Positions 16,097-24,993 are shown, numbered from the stretch's first letter. The stretch is 36,891 bases of DNA from CAZWDL01 sp964632995 (GCA_964632995.1 CAZWDL010000073.1:1-36891), one strand, 5' to 3'. Numbers and translations: made by a program. Notes: a model not told the origin generated them from the letters alone.

Positions 16097-17359
16097 ATGA
16101 AAAAGGGATTGCTTAAATTTTTCAAGCGAATTGAACCCAACAAGGGAACTTTCCTTCACACGCTGTACGACGGGTTCTTTACCTTTGCCTTCACGCCGGA
16201 CGAAACGACGAAAGGGGGCGTTCACATCCGCGACGGAATGGACCTGAAACGGCTTATGGTACACGTCGTACTGGCGCTGCAACTGGCTTATCTTTTCGGC
16301 ACCTATAATATCGGTCATCAGCACTTTGTGGCGCTGGGCGAACACACCGGTTTTCTGGAGGCCTTCCACCTTAAGGTTTTTTACGGCCTGGTGCAGCTGC
16401 TTCCCATCTGGATCGTGACGCACGTCGTCGGCCTGGGTATTGAATTTTACTATGCCTACAAAAAGGGGCACGGTATCGAAGAGGGCTTTCTCGTCAGCGG
16501 CGCCCTTATTCCCCTGATCATGCCGCCGGATATTCCACTGTGGATTCTGGCCTTGTCGGTGGCTTTCGCCGTCTGGATCGGTAAAGAAGCTTTCGGTGGA
16601 ACAGGTATGAACGTGCTGAACATCGCCTTGTTATCTCGTGTATTCATCTTCTTCGCCTATCCGACCGATATTTCGGGAGACGAAGTATGGGTGGCCGGGC
16701 TCAGCGCGATGGAATCCGGTGCCGCGGCCAGTTACGACTGGTTTCACCTCAGTGTGCTCAACCCGCTCTTCGATAGTTTCGGCTGGTCACTATACGATGT
16801 GAAATCAACCGTCGTTGACGGGTATACCGGGGCTACACCGCTCAGCCTGGCCTTCCAGGGCGGCTGGGATAACGTCACCCAGGTATATACCGAGAGTCAG
16901 ATGTGGTGGGGAACTATTCCGGGATCAATCGGAGAAACTTCCAAGCCGCTCATTCTGATCGGTGCGCTCTTCATGGTTGTCACCGGCGTTGCCGACGGGC
17001 GGATTATGCTTGCCGGCGTGTTCGGCACGGCCGTTATGGCGCTGTTGCTTAATGCCTGGGGAGCTACGGCCTTTATGGAGGTGCCCTGGTACTATCAATT
17101 CTACATGGGCAGCTTCTGGTTCGCGATCGTATTTATGGCGACCGACCCGGTGACCGCTACTTCTACCGCTATGGGGAAATGGATCTACGGGTTCCTGATC
17201 GGTTTTATAGGCATCATTATCCGCGTGATGAACCCGGCTTATCCCGAAGGCTGGATGCTGGCTATTCTTTTCATGAATGTCTTCGCTCCGCTCATCGATC
17301 ATTACGTACTGAAGAGCAACATGAACCGGCGCCTGAAACGGGCCAAAGCAGTGGCCTAA
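16097..17359 (+). CDS. nqrB: Na+-NQR subunit B
   Basis: 420 aa, normal length. NqrB is the main membrane subunit; it carries a covalent FMN and riboflavin and takes part in Na+ translocation and quinone reduction. The FMN attachment motif is seen as DGYTGATPLS, with the acceptor Thr at about 247. About ten hydrophobic helices cover the rest, including IEEGFLVSGALIPLIMPPDIP and FGGTGMNVLNIALLSRVF, both family signatures. The N-terminal soluble stretch (1-50) includes GVHIRDGMDLKRLM. The gene starts 33 nt after the nqrA stop. The FMN transferase ApbE needed for maturation is not encoded in this window. Confidence 0.97.
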   Translation: MKKGLLKFFKRIEPNKGTFLHTLYDGFFTFAFTPDETTKGGVHIRDGMDLKRLMVHVVLALQLAYLFGTYNIGHQHFVALGEHTGFLEAFHLKVFYGLVQLLPIWIVTHVVGLGIEFYYAYKKGHGIEEGFLVSGALIPLIMPPDIPLWILALSVAFAVWIGKEAFGGTGMNVLNIALLSRVFIFFAYPTDISGDEVWVAGLSAMESGAAASYDWFHLSVLNPLFDSFGWSLYDVKSTVVDGYTGATPLSLAFQGGWDNVTQVYTESQMWWGTIPGSIGETSKPLILIGALFMVVTGVADGRIMLAGVFGTAVMALLLNAWGATAFMEVPWYYQFYMGSFWFAIVFMATDPVTATSTAMGKWIYGFLIGFIGIIIRVMNPAYPEGWMLAILFMNVFAPLIDHYVLKSNMNRRLKRAKAVA

Positions 17360-17419
17360 AGAGGATTGAATAAGTAAAGGTTGAAAAGACCTGTTTCGTA
17401 AAAAATAAAACTTACAACA

Positions 17420-18154
17420 GTGCAAAGCACAAATTATATAATCGGATTCATCATAGCCCTGACGGCAATCGTAGCCGTAGCGCTGACCGGCCTGCGGGAA
17501 GCTACTAAAACGAAGGCAGCCCTGAACGAAGAAATCTTCGACAAACGGGCGGTGCTTTCCGCCGTGGAAGAGTATTTGCCGGAAGGCAAACAAGTCGGTG
17601 ACCTAAGTGATCAGGAGGTAGTGGAAACCTTTAACCAACAGGTGGAGCAAAAAGTGCTCAACATGGAGGGAGAAGTTGTTCCCGGTATGGACGCCGAAGA
17701 CATAGTAATGGCCAAAGAGCGCAAACTTCCCGAACCGCAGCGCAAGCTACCGCTGTACATCTATAATCAGGACGGTAATAAGTTCTACATTATCGCGGTA
17801 CGGGGCAATGGGCTCTGGGATGAAATCTGGGGCTTTATCGCTCTGGAAAGCGATTTGAATACCATCGCCGGCGCTTCTTTCGATCATCAGGGGGAAACGC
17901 CGGGGCTGGGTGCGGAAATCAAAGATAATCCTGGTTTCGCTGAACAGTTTCAAGGAAAAAAGATTTTTGAAAACGGGAATTATGTATCCGTAAAGGTAAT
18001 GAAGGGCGGCGCCAAAGATGAAGAGCATCAGGTTGATGGTATCTCCGGTGCTACGGTAACCTGCGACGGCGTCACGGAAATGCTGCAGCGCGGCATCGAG
18101 TATTACCTGCCGTATTTTAACACCATACGCCAACAGGGCATGTTGGTGCAGTAA
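17420..18154 (+). CDS. nqrC: Na+-NQR subunit C
   Basis: 244 aa with a GTG start at 17420, chosen because it places the single N-terminal membrane helix (NYIIGFIIALTAIVAVALTG, about 5-24) at the start, as in known NqrC. The rest is a periplasmic domain that carries covalent FMN. The attachment motif DGISGATVTCDGV places the FMN on Thr212. Other landmarks are the EIWGFIALESDLNTIAG strand and the HQGETPGLGAEI loop, both conserved in NqrC and RnfG. It lies 60 nt after nqrB, within the operon. Confidence 0.96.
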   Translation: MQSTNYIIGFIIALTAIVAVALTGLREATKTKAALNEEIFDKRAVLSAVEEYLPEGKQVGDLSDQEVVETFNQQVEQKVLNMEGEVVPGMDAEDIVMAKERKLPEPQRKLPLYIYNQDGNKFYIIAVRGNGLWDEIWGFIALESDLNTIAGASFDHQGETPGLGAEIKDNPGFAEQFQGKKIFENGNYVSVKVMKGGAKDEEHQVDGISGATVTCDGVTEMLQRGIEYYLPYFNTIRQQGMLVQ

Positions 18155-18198
18155 GTAGTAAAAACACTTTAAAAGACTTTACACCAAAAAAAACAGCA

Positions 18199-18915
18199 AT
18201 GGCTGAAATCACCACCGAAAAGGAAAAGAAAGAGCCAATAATAGAGTTTGGCAAAACGGAGCGTAAGCTGATCGCCGACCCGCTAAACGACAATAACCCG
18301 ATCACCGTTCAGGTGTTGGGGATATGCTCAGCGCTGGCTGTTACCTCGCTGGTTTATCCCTCGGTCGTTATGTCAGTTGCCGTGATCTTCGTACTGGGTT
18401 TTTCCAGTTTATTTACCTCCCTTTTGCGCAGTTACATTCCCAAGCAGGTCCGCATGATCGTGCAGCTGGTGATTATCGCTTCCCTGGTGACGGTCGTTGA
18501 GCTGACGCTGAAGTCAGTTAACTACCCCATCTATAAGCAGTTGTCGGTATACATCGGTCTGATTATCACCAACTGTATTGTGATGGGCCGTCTGGAAGCT
18601 TTCGCTATGGCCAACAAGCCCTGGCGCTCTTTTCTCGACGGCATCGGCAACGGCCTTGGTTACGGCGCCATCCTGATCGCGGTGGGAACCATCCGGGAGG
18701 TTTTCGGTAAAGGCTCTCTCTTTGCCGGCAGCCCCATCGAACTGAAAATCATCGGCCCCTCCACGGACTACTGGATTGATACGGTCAATAACGGCTGGTT
18801 CAGCTGGTACGCCAACAACAACCTGATGGTACTGCCGGCGGCAGCCATGTTTATCATCGGTATCCTGATCTGGATACAGCGCAGCTACAACACTAAGCTG
18901 GTCGACGTATCCTGA
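18199..18915 (+). CDS. nqrD: Na+-NQR subunit D
   Basis: 238 aa with six membrane helices. NqrD pairs with NqrE, and cysteines of the two subunits hold an iron centre in the membrane. The corresponding cysteines are present: C43 in VLGICSALAVT and C126 in ITNCIVMGRLEAFA. The protein has a hydrophilic N-terminal extension of about 30 residues, rich in E and K, longer than in Vibrio NqrD, and a predicted periplasmic loop with the conserved NNNLMVLPAAAMFI segment afterwards. It starts at the ATG at 18199, 44 nt after nqrC. Confidence 0.96.
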   Translation: MAEITTEKEKKEPIIEFGKTERKLIADPLNDNNPITVQVLGICSALAVTSLVYPSVVMSVAVIFVLGFSSLFTSLLRSYIPKQVRMIVQLVIIASLVTVVELTLKSVNYPIYKQLSVYIGLIITNCIVMGRLEAFAMANKPWRSFLDGIGNGLGYGAILIAVGTIREVFGKGSLFAGSPIELKIIGPSTDYWIDTVNNGWFSWYANNNLMVLPAAAMFIIGILIWIQRSYNTKLVDVS

Positions 18916-18977
18916 TGAGAAGGTAGTGCTACCTACCTGCTTAAACTTAATTTTGACAAAGCAAAAGCATTTCCATA

Positions 18978-19595
18978 ATGGGCGAATTCATAAATATTTT
19001 CATCAGAGCGGCTTTTATTGAGAACATGGTGCTGGCTTACTTTTTGGGCATGTGTTCCTATCTGGCCGTATCCAAAACCGTGAACACGGCTTTCGGCCTC
19101 GGCCTGGCGGTTATCTTTGTACTCGGCATCACGATGCCGATCAACTGGGTGATACAGACCTTCCTGCTCAGCGAAAGCGGCATCTTCGGTATAGATCTTA
19201 CCTTCCTGCGCTTCATCATATTCATCGCGGTTATCGCATCCATGGTGCAGCTGGTGGAAATGGTGGTGGAGAAGGTCTCTCCGGCGCTTTACGCCGCACT
19301 GGGTATCTTTCTGCCGCTGATCACCGTAAACTGCGCTATTCTCGGCGGGTCGCTGTTCATGGTATCGCGTGAGTACAACTTTGGCGAATCAGTTGCCTTC
19401 GGCCTGGGCGGCGGCTTCGGCTTCTTCCTGGCAATCATCGCTATCGCAGCCATTCGCGAGAAAATCCGCTACTCCAACGTACCACCGGCATTGCGTGGGC
19501 TGGGGATGGCCTTCATCATCACCGGCTTGATGGGCATCGCCTTCATGTCCCTGATGGGCATTGACCCGGCGGCGCTGGCCAGCGGTGGAAACTGA
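18978..19595 (+). CDS. nqrE: Na+-NQR subunit E
   Basis: 205 aa, standard length, six membrane helices with inverted topology relative to NqrD. The iron-centre cysteines are visible as C26 in LGMCSYLAVS and C119 in ITVNCAILGG. Other signatures are IFIRAAFIENMVLAYFLGMC at the N-terminus and FGLGGGFGFFLAIIAIAAIREK in the second half. It lies 62 nt after nqrD and in the same operon. Confidence 0.97.
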   Translation: MGEFINIFIRAAFIENMVLAYFLGMCSYLAVSKTVNTAFGLGLAVIFVLGITMPINWVIQTFLLSESGIFGIDLTFLRFIIFIAVIASMVQLVEMVVEKVSPALYAALGIFLPLITVNCAILGGSLFMVSREYNFGESVAFGLGGGFGFFLAIIAIAAIREKIRYSNVPPALRGLGMAFIITGLMGIAFMSLMGIDPAALASGGN

Positions 19596-19693
19596 TTTGA
19601 AACCGGAAGTGAGAAGCCGAAAAACATAGTGCCTATCTCACGCCATGTATACTGAAAGGGTTGAAGCTGTAAACAGACAAAACAAATGTGCCC

Positions 19694-19713
19694 CCGCGTC
19701 GCATACAACGCGG
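19694..19713 (+). repeat. small hairpin between nqrE and nqrF
   Basis: CCGCGT (19694-19699) pairs with ACGCGG (19708-19713) around an 8-nt loop, in the 159-nt gap before nqrF, the longest gap of the operon. No T-run follows, so read-through is expected. It could be a processing or stability element. Confidence 0.45.
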
Positions 19714-19754
19714 ATGAAAAGAAATAAAATAGCATAACCCACAATAGGAAAGCA

Positions 19755-21047
19755 ATGATTTTATTACAGATAAGCTTTACCACGATTGGCCTGGCCGTGC
19801 TGGTTTTTACAGCCGTAATCCTTGCGCTTTCGTTCCTTCTGATCTTCGCACGGAAGCAACTGGTGCCGCAGGGTGATGTCAATATCGTCATCAACGGTGA
19901 TGAAGAGAAACCTCTGAAAGCCAAACCGGGCTCTTCTTTGCTGAACGTCCTGTCCGATCAGAATATCTTTCTGCCTTCCGCCTGCGGCGGCGGCGGAACC
20001 TGCGCCATGTGTGAGTGCCACATCGACGAAGGCGGCGGCGAAGTGCTGCCTACTGAGTTGAACCACCTCACCCGCCGGGAAGTAGCCGAGAACAAACGCC
20101 TGGCCTGCCAGGTAAAGGTTCGCTCCGACATGCGGATCCGCGTGCCCGAAGAAATTTTCGGCATCCGCAAATGGGAATGCGAAGTAGTGTCTAACTACAA
20201 CGTAGCCACTTTTATTAAGGAATTTGTGGTAAGACTTCCCGAAGGAGAAATGCTCGAATTCGAGTCGGGCGGATATGTGCAGATTGACGTGCCCATTGTC
20301 GAAGTGGATTTCAAAGACTTCGATATCACCGCTCACCCGCGTATGGACAAAGCAGCGGATACCTACCAGGAAGAGTGGGATAAGTTCAAAATGTGGGACC
20401 TGACCATGAAGAATGACGAAGAGCAGTTCCGCGCCTACTCCATGGCCAACCATCCGGCGGAAGGCAATATTGTAATGCTGAATATCCGTATTGCCACGCC
20501 GCCGTGGGACAGAAAAAACAATACCTGGATGCCGGTCAACCCCGGGGTCTGCTCCTCTTACGTCTTTTCGCGTAAGCAGGGCGATAAAGTCACTATTTCC
20601 GGTCCCTACGGAGAATTCTTTATCAAACCGACTAAGAAAGAGATGATATATATCGGCGGAGGCGCTGGTATGGCGCCGCTGCGCTCTCATATTTTCCATC
20701 TCTTCCATACGCTGAATACTCGCGACCGGAGAGTCTCTTACTGGTACGGCGGTCGCTCCCTGCGCGAATTGTTCTACACCAAGGATTTCCGTGACATCGA
20801 AGAGGATTACGATAATTTCTCCTATCATATCGCCCTCTCGGATCCGCTGCCCGATGATAACTGGGATGGTCCGACCGGTTTCATCCACCAGGTTGTGTTC
20901 GATAACTACCTCAAGGAACACCCGGAGCCGGAAGAGGTGGAATACTACCTCTGCGGACCTCCGCTGATGCTGCAGGCCGTGATGAAGATGCTGGATGAAC
21001 TGGGCGTACCCGAGGAGAATATCGCATTTGACGATTTCGGTTCTTAA
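19755..21047 (+). CDS. nqrF: Na+-NQR subunit F, NADH dehydrogenase
   Basis: 430 aa. NqrF takes electrons from NADH through FAD and a [2Fe-2S] cluster and passes them into the complex from the cytoplasmic side. It has one N-terminal membrane helix (about 8-31). The ferredoxin domain has cluster ligands C77, C83, C86 and C118 (SACGGGGTCAMCECH and RLACQV). The FAD domain carries the RAYSMAN motif, and the NADH domain has YIGGGAGMAPLRSH and the C-terminal CGPPLMLQAVMKML. The ferredoxin and FAD domains are joined normally. It is the last gene of the operon, followed by a strong terminator at 21076-21119. Confidence 0.97.
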   Translation: MILLQISFTTIGLAVLVFTAVILALSFLLIFARKQLVPQGDVNIVINGDEEKPLKAKPGSSLLNVLSDQNIFLPSACGGGGTCAMCECHIDEGGGEVLPTELNHLTRREVAENKRLACQVKVRSDMRIRVPEEIFGIRKWECEVVSNYNVATFIKEFVVRLPEGEMLEFESGGYVQIDVPIVEVDFKDFDITAHPRMDKAADTYQEEWDKFKMWDLTMKNDEEQFRAYSMANHPAEGNIVMLNIRIATPPWDRKNNTWMPVNPGVCSSYVFSRKQGDKVTISGPYGEFFIKPTKKEMIYIGGGAGMAPLRSHIFHLFHTLNTRDRRVSYWYGGRSLRELFYTKDFRDIEEDYDNFSYHIALSDPLPDDNWDGPTGFIHQVVFDNYLKEHPEPEEVEYYLCGPPLMLQAVMKMLDELGVPEENIAFDDFGS

Positions 21048-21075
21048 CAATTACATACGATCACCAACTTTATCC

Positions 21076-21119
21076 AAAATGGAACTTGGCTCGCCGTAAG
21101 GCGGGCCATTTTCGTTTTT
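21076..21119 (+). terminator. intrinsic terminator of the nqr operon
   Basis: An outer stem AAAATGG/CCATTTT and an inner stem GGCTCGCC/GGCGGGCC with a GTAA tetraloop form one long hairpin, followed by CGTTTTT. It begins 28 nt after the nqrF stop. Confidence 0.9.
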
Positions 21120-21210
21120 CAGGTGACCGCTTTAAAGGGTCCAACCGTAATATTCGTATATTCCAGTCGTTTTGGTGATATACAAAACTTACAGTAACAA
21201 CATTTGGTCT

Positions 21211-22284
21211 ATGAGAATTATGCTTTCTGTCGCTGGTTTGTTCTTTTTATTTGCGGCCTGTCAGAACGAGCGACCTGCTGCTGATTTACCCGCTTCTTCG
21301 AATGAGCGGCCTGAACCGGCGCTTGCCGACCCGCAGCCGCCGGGCGAAGCTCCTGAAGGGATGGTCTGGATACCGGGCGGAACTTTCACGATGGGGAGCG
21401 AACATGCGACGGCGGGCCCCGGCGAAGAGCCGGAGCATACCGTGCAGGTGAAGGGGTTCTGGATGGACGCCACAGAGGTGACCAATGCCGAATTCCGGAA
21501 ATTTGTGGAAGCCACCGGCTACAAAACCGTTGCCGAGCGACCTGTCGACTGGGAAGAGCTGAAAAAACAGCTGCCGCCCGGCACGCCCAAACCGCCGGAG
21601 GAAGTATTGCAACCGGGCTCCCTGGTGTTCACGCCGCCCGATCATGCCGTGGGATTACGCGATTATTCGCAGTGGTGGACCTGGATGACCGGCGCCGACT
21701 GGCGCCGACCGCAGGGACCCGGTAGTTCCATCGAAGGAAAAGATAATTATCCCGTTGTCCATATTGCCTACGAAGATGCCCTCGCTTACGCGAAATGGGC
21801 CGGCAAGCGTTTGCCTACCGAGGCGGAATGGGAGTTCGCTTCCCGCGGCGGTCTCGACGGCAAGCCTTTCGCCTGGGGGGACGAACTGAATCCTGGGGGC
21901 GCCTTCCGCGCCAATTTTTTCCAGGGCGCCTTCCCCCACCGCAACAGCGCCCAAGACGGCTACGCCGGCGCGGCCCCCGTTAAAAGCTTTCCACCCAATC
22001 CCTATGGTCTTTACGATATCATCGGCAACGTCTGGGAATGGAGCGCCGACTGGTACCGCCCCGATACTTATGCGCAGCGTGCAAAGACAGTACGCAATCC
22101 CACCGGCCCCGCCGAAAGCTTCGACCCACAGGAACCGCTCATCCCCAAGCGGGTCATCAAAGGGGGCTCTTTTCTCTGCAGCAATGAGTACTGCTCCAAT
22201 TACCGTCCCAGTGCGCGAATGGCTACCGCGGTCGACTCCGGGCAGGAGCACCTCGGATTCCGTTGTGTTAAAAGTGTAAAGTAA
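21211..22284 (+). CDS. SUMF1/formylglycine-generating enzyme family lipoprotein
   Basis: 357 aa from the ATG at 21211, which gives a lipoprotein signal (SVAGLFFLFAAC-Q). A P/E-rich linker leads to a full FGE-sulfatase (SUMF1) domain. It begins with EGMVWIPGGTFTMGS and contains FWMDATEVTNAEFRKFV, GKRLPTEAEWEFASRGG and GNVWEWSADWY. FGE oxidises a sulfatase cysteine to formylglycine. Many family members lack the catalytic cysteines, but here GGSFLCSNEYCSNYRPSAR keeps both (about C323 and C328), the spacing found in true FGE, and LGFRC ends the domain. Real FGE activity is therefore plausible, acting in the envelope. No sulfatase gene is in the window. A TTG start at 21172 is less likely. Confidence 0.92.
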   Translation: MRIMLSVAGLFFLFAACQNERPAADLPASSNERPEPALADPQPPGEAPEGMVWIPGGTFTMGSEHATAGPGEEPEHTVQVKGFWMDATEVTNAEFRKFVEATGYKTVAERPVDWEELKKQLPPGTPKPPEEVLQPGSLVFTPPDHAVGLRDYSQWWTWMTGADWRRPQGPGSSIEGKDNYPVVHIAYEDALAYAKWAGKRLPTEAEWEFASRGGLDGKPFAWGDELNPGGAFRANFFQGAFPHRNSAQDGYAGAAPVKSFPPNPYGLYDIIGNVWEWSADWYRPDTYAQRAKTVRNPTGPAESFDPQEPLIPKRVIKGGSFLCSNEYCSNYRPSARMATAVDSGQEHLGFRCVKSVK

Positions 22285-22439
22285 AAGCTGGTGCAGCCCT
22301 CTCCTCTTCCAAAATTAATCCGGATCAATCCTGAATTTTAACCGATCAGCCCCTAAATAATCCGGAAAACTCTGTTGTTTTGTTCAAAATCATAATATCG
22401 GTCATGAGCAGCGCCGGAAAAGTACCCTATATGGAAAGA

Positions 22440-22713
22440 TTTCAATAATCTTGTGAAAAGAATTTAAATAGTTGTTCCCCAGGGTGCTAAACAGCAAGGT
22501 GGAAATCGGCGGTGGAGCAATCATTAAAATAACTGAAAAAATAAAATAGCTTGATAGGCTTTTCAGACTGACAAGGAAATTGGCTTCAACTTAATTTCTT
22601 TTTTCAGGGCTGTTAAAGATTTAATTCGAATGGGTTTTAGATGCTGAAAGCACCAGGCTCGGAAAGTTACACCAAAGGGTGTGACATCCGGGTTGTGGCT
22701 TTCAGCTTTTTTT
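22440..22713 (+). ncRNA. structured RNA of unknown family, copy A
   Basis: This stretch aligns with 28319-28563. Identical blocks are TAGCTTGATAGG (22547-22558), AATTCGAATGGGTTTTA (22623-22639) and CCAAAGGGT (22672-22680). Hairpins are TTTCA/TGAAA (22440-22458), TTGTTCC/GGAGCAA (22472-22520), GAAATT/AATTTC (22576-22598), and the terminal stem GCTGAAAGC/GCTTTCAGC (22643-22651 with 22698-22706), which encloses GTTACACC/GGTGTGAC (22666-22685). Seven T residues follow, as in an intrinsic terminator. Paired bases differ from copy B but still pair. It lies 90 nt before the outer-membrane protein gene. It could be an independent small RNA or a leader with terminator. The 5' end is uncertain; TAATCTTG at 22446-22453 might be a promoter -7 box rather than part of the RNA. 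Confidence 0.7.
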
Positions 22714-22802
22714 ATGCTGTTCGTGAAGGTCGTATTGAGAAAGTACGCTTTCAACCCGGTTTGCCAAATGATCTCACCGGCTGTCGAACCATCAAATATC
22801 CA

Positions 22803-24197
22803 ATGAATACCCGGTTGACATTTTCCGCCTTATTGTGGTTCACTATTCTTAGGTGCAGTCTCCTGTCCGCCCAGGACGCCAACTACTGGTCGCATCAGTA
22901 CGGCGCCTATTCTATTTTGCTGGGCGGTACGGTGATCGGATCGGTGTCCGACCTGGCCAGTACCTATTACAACCCCGGCAGATTGGTGTTAAGTGATACC
23001 AGTACCTTTCTCATTACGGCCAATGCCTATCAGCTGTCGACCCTGCGCGTGGAGGATACCATCGGAGAAGACCGGGACGCTGTCAATTCGACGGTCGGCG
23101 TGGCGCCCAATTTGGTGGCGGGTAACCTGCCTGTAAACAATTTTATTCGCCCCTCCCGCATGGCTTACTCCATAGTTCAGCGTTACGGTTCCGAGTTTGA
23201 GCTGATTGCGCGTAACGGCATCACCATCGATGCGCTGCCGGGGGTGCCGGGTGACGAATTCATCGCCGGCGAACTGGATTACCAGTTTAAAATCAGCGAT
23301 CTGTGGCCAGGCATCACCTGGAGCACGCTATTCGGTGATCGCATCGGTTTTGGGGTTACCCAGTATTTTTCCATCCGCAGCATGCGCTGGGATCGTCGCG
23401 TCCTCTACGAAGGTTTGCTGGAAGACGGCCGAACCGCTTCCGCTTTCCGGTTTAACAACTTCCGTTACTTTCTGGTCAGCGCCCTTTGGAAAGTCGGGCT
23501 GTCCTACGAGTTCAGCCCCCGAAGCATGATCGGGTTTAACCTGACGACTCCCTACCTCAACCTCTTTGGCGAAGGCGAGGTGATGTTCAACGAAACGGTC
23601 ACCGGCGGCGATCTCGTCGGCGACGGAAAGAACGATGACATACTTATCACTAACCAGCAGATGAAACGAAGGCCCCGCTACAAAAGCGGCTGGGCATTCG
23701 GTCTGGGCGCTGCTTTTCCCATCAGCCCCAGCGGCCGTATTCATCTCAGCGTCGAATACTTTACCCCGGTTGCCGCCTTTGATCTGTTGGAAACCGAACC
23801 TTTCACCGGACAGACCGACGACGTCGAGCGCGAACACTTCGTTCAGACCAAAGCCCGGGGCGTGCTCAATTACGGCGCAGGAATAGAATTCGCGGGCAAA
23901 AAGCGGGCCGACTTCTACGGAAGCATTACTACTGATATCAATCCCGCGCCTTCGAATGCTTCGGAATCTATCACCGCCGAACTCGGAATAGACCGGATCC
24001 ATCTCAGCGGCGGAACCGTACTTTCCTTCCGGAAAGTGGACCTCAACCTGGGACTGGTTTACTCTTTCGGTCGTTCCGACGTGCCTCCCTTGTCGGAAAT
24101 ATTTCTTCCTCCAGGCTGGTCCTTCAACGAAGCCAATAGTGTTGGTGAAATGAAATCTTCGAGAATTAAGCTGGTGTTTGGTATAACGGTGAAGTGA
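22803..24197 (+). CDS. outer-membrane beta-barrel protein (FadL/OmpP1-like)
   Basis: 464 aa from the ATG at 22803, which gives a signal peptide (TRLTFSALLWFTILRCSLLS, cleavage near LSA-Q). The 54 codons before it run through the structured RNA and are not coding. The mature part begins NYWSHQYGAYSILLGGTVIG and SVSDLASTYYNPGRLVL. A glycine-rich N-terminus followed by an LASTYYNPG-type motif is seen in FadL/OmpP1-type long-chain fatty acid or hydrophobic-compound channels. Many alternating strands follow (VGLSYEFSPRSMIGFNLTTPY), ending in a strand with RIKLVFGITVK. The substrate is unknown. The gene is monocistronic, with a terminator at its stop codon. Confidence 0.85.
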   Translation: MNTRLTFSALLWFTILRCSLLSAQDANYWSHQYGAYSILLGGTVIGSVSDLASTYYNPGRLVLSDTSTFLITANAYQLSTLRVEDTIGEDRDAVNSTVGVAPNLVAGNLPVNNFIRPSRMAYSIVQRYGSEFELIARNGITIDALPGVPGDEFIAGELDYQFKISDLWPGITWSTLFGDRIGFGVTQYFSIRSMRWDRRVLYEGLLEDGRTASAFRFNNFRYFLVSALWKVGLSYEFSPRSMIGFNLTTPYLNLFGEGEVMFNETVTGGDLVGDGKNDDILITNQQMKRRPRYKSGWAFGLGAAFPISPSGRIHLSVEYFTPVAAFDLLETEPFTGQTDDVEREHFVQTKARGVLNYGAGIEFAGKKRADFYGSITTDINPAPSNASESITAELGIDRIHLSGGTVLSFRKVDLNLGLVYSFGRSDVPPLSEIFLPPGWSFNEANSVGEMKSSRIKLVFGITVK

Positions 24198-24248
24198 GCA
24201 CTAAGCAATTCATACCTAAGTGCACAACGCTTATTGTGCTCATTTTTT
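24196..24248 (+). terminator. intrinsic terminator after the outer-membrane protein gene
   Basis: GAGCAC (24196-24201) pairs with GTGCTC (24236-24241), extended by AAGC/GCTT, and is followed by ATTTTTTG. The stem overlaps the TGA stop. Confidence 0.8.
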
Positions 24249-24471
24249 GAACAGATTTATAAACCGGAGCATCTTACCACTTTTATTTTCGGGATGAAAA
24301 CGGCAGCTGCCCTACCTTGCAGATTATTCCGAAAGAACGATTGATTGCAATTGTTTTTTCTACACACCCATTCTGAATTGACCGGCCTTAGCACCAGGTG
24401 TACCAGCTGATCAGGTCTGCTGTCTTCCGGCCGAATATTAAAGTAACAATTTTAATTCATAAATACCAGAT

Positions 24472-24975
24472 ATGAAACGTCAGAACCTGATTCTACAACT
24501 CATTTTTTGCTTGGTTTTCTGGAGTGGCTTCCAGTTGTCTGGCGCCTATGCGCAAAAAGCAGATACGGAAGCGGAAATGCTTCAGGAACTATGGGGAATG
24601 GCTAAGAAGGAAATCGTCAGCCAGTATATGGAATTTTCCGCTAGTGAAAGCGCCGCTTTCTGGCCGGTATACGAGGAGTATACGGCAAAGCGGCAGGCAC
24701 TGGCCAATGACCGCATCAAAATCCTCGGTGATTATGCCCGGAATTATACCAATCTAACGGATGACAAGGCAGCAGAACTGACAAAGGTCACCCTGATGAA
24801 TGACATCAAGCTCGACAAACTGCAGAAGAAGTGCTATAAAAAGATGAAAAAAGCCATCTCGCCGCTGCGCGCCAGCCAGTTTCTGCAGTTAGAACGCTAC
24901 CTCAATACAGCCATTCGCAGCGAGCTGCAGGAAGTGATTCCCTTTATCGGTGAACTGGAAGAAGTCCGGCAATAA
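24472..24975 (+). CDS. periplasmic helical protein, Spy/CpxP-like
   Basis: 167 aa. The signal peptide ends at AYA-Q (about 27). The mature part is almost wholly helical. Features seen: EFSASESAAFWPVYEEYTAKR (the FWPVY element common in this class), NDRIKILGDYARNYTNLTDDKAAEL, and KKMKKAISPLRASQFLQLERYL. This organisation, including the LTDD step and the final QFLQLE helix, resembles Spy/CpxP LTxxQ-type periplasmic proteins that bind unfolded proteins or sense envelope stress. That function is inference. A long leader region (24249-24471) without a gene precedes it. The DUF4136 lipoprotein gene starts 18 nt downstream, so the two are probably co-transcribed. Confidence 0.8.
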   Translation: MKRQNLILQLIFCLVFWSGFQLSGAYAQKADTEAEMLQELWGMAKKEIVSQYMEFSASESAAFWPVYEEYTAKRQALANDRIKILGDYARNYTNLTDDKAAELTKVTLMNDIKLDKLQKKCYKKMKKAISPLRASQFLQLERYLNTAIRSELQEVIPFIGELEEVRQ

Positions 24976-24993
24976 TCCTATTAAAAACATTTT

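Noticed and set aside
19764..21050. 428-codon open frame on the minus strand opposite nqrF
   Set aside because: NqrF is unambiguous on the plus strand; the antisense translation has no recognisable features.
22641..22802. Upstream start of the outer-membrane protein gene at 22641
   Set aside because: These codons run through the terminal stems of structured RNA copy A, and a good signal peptide begins at 22803.
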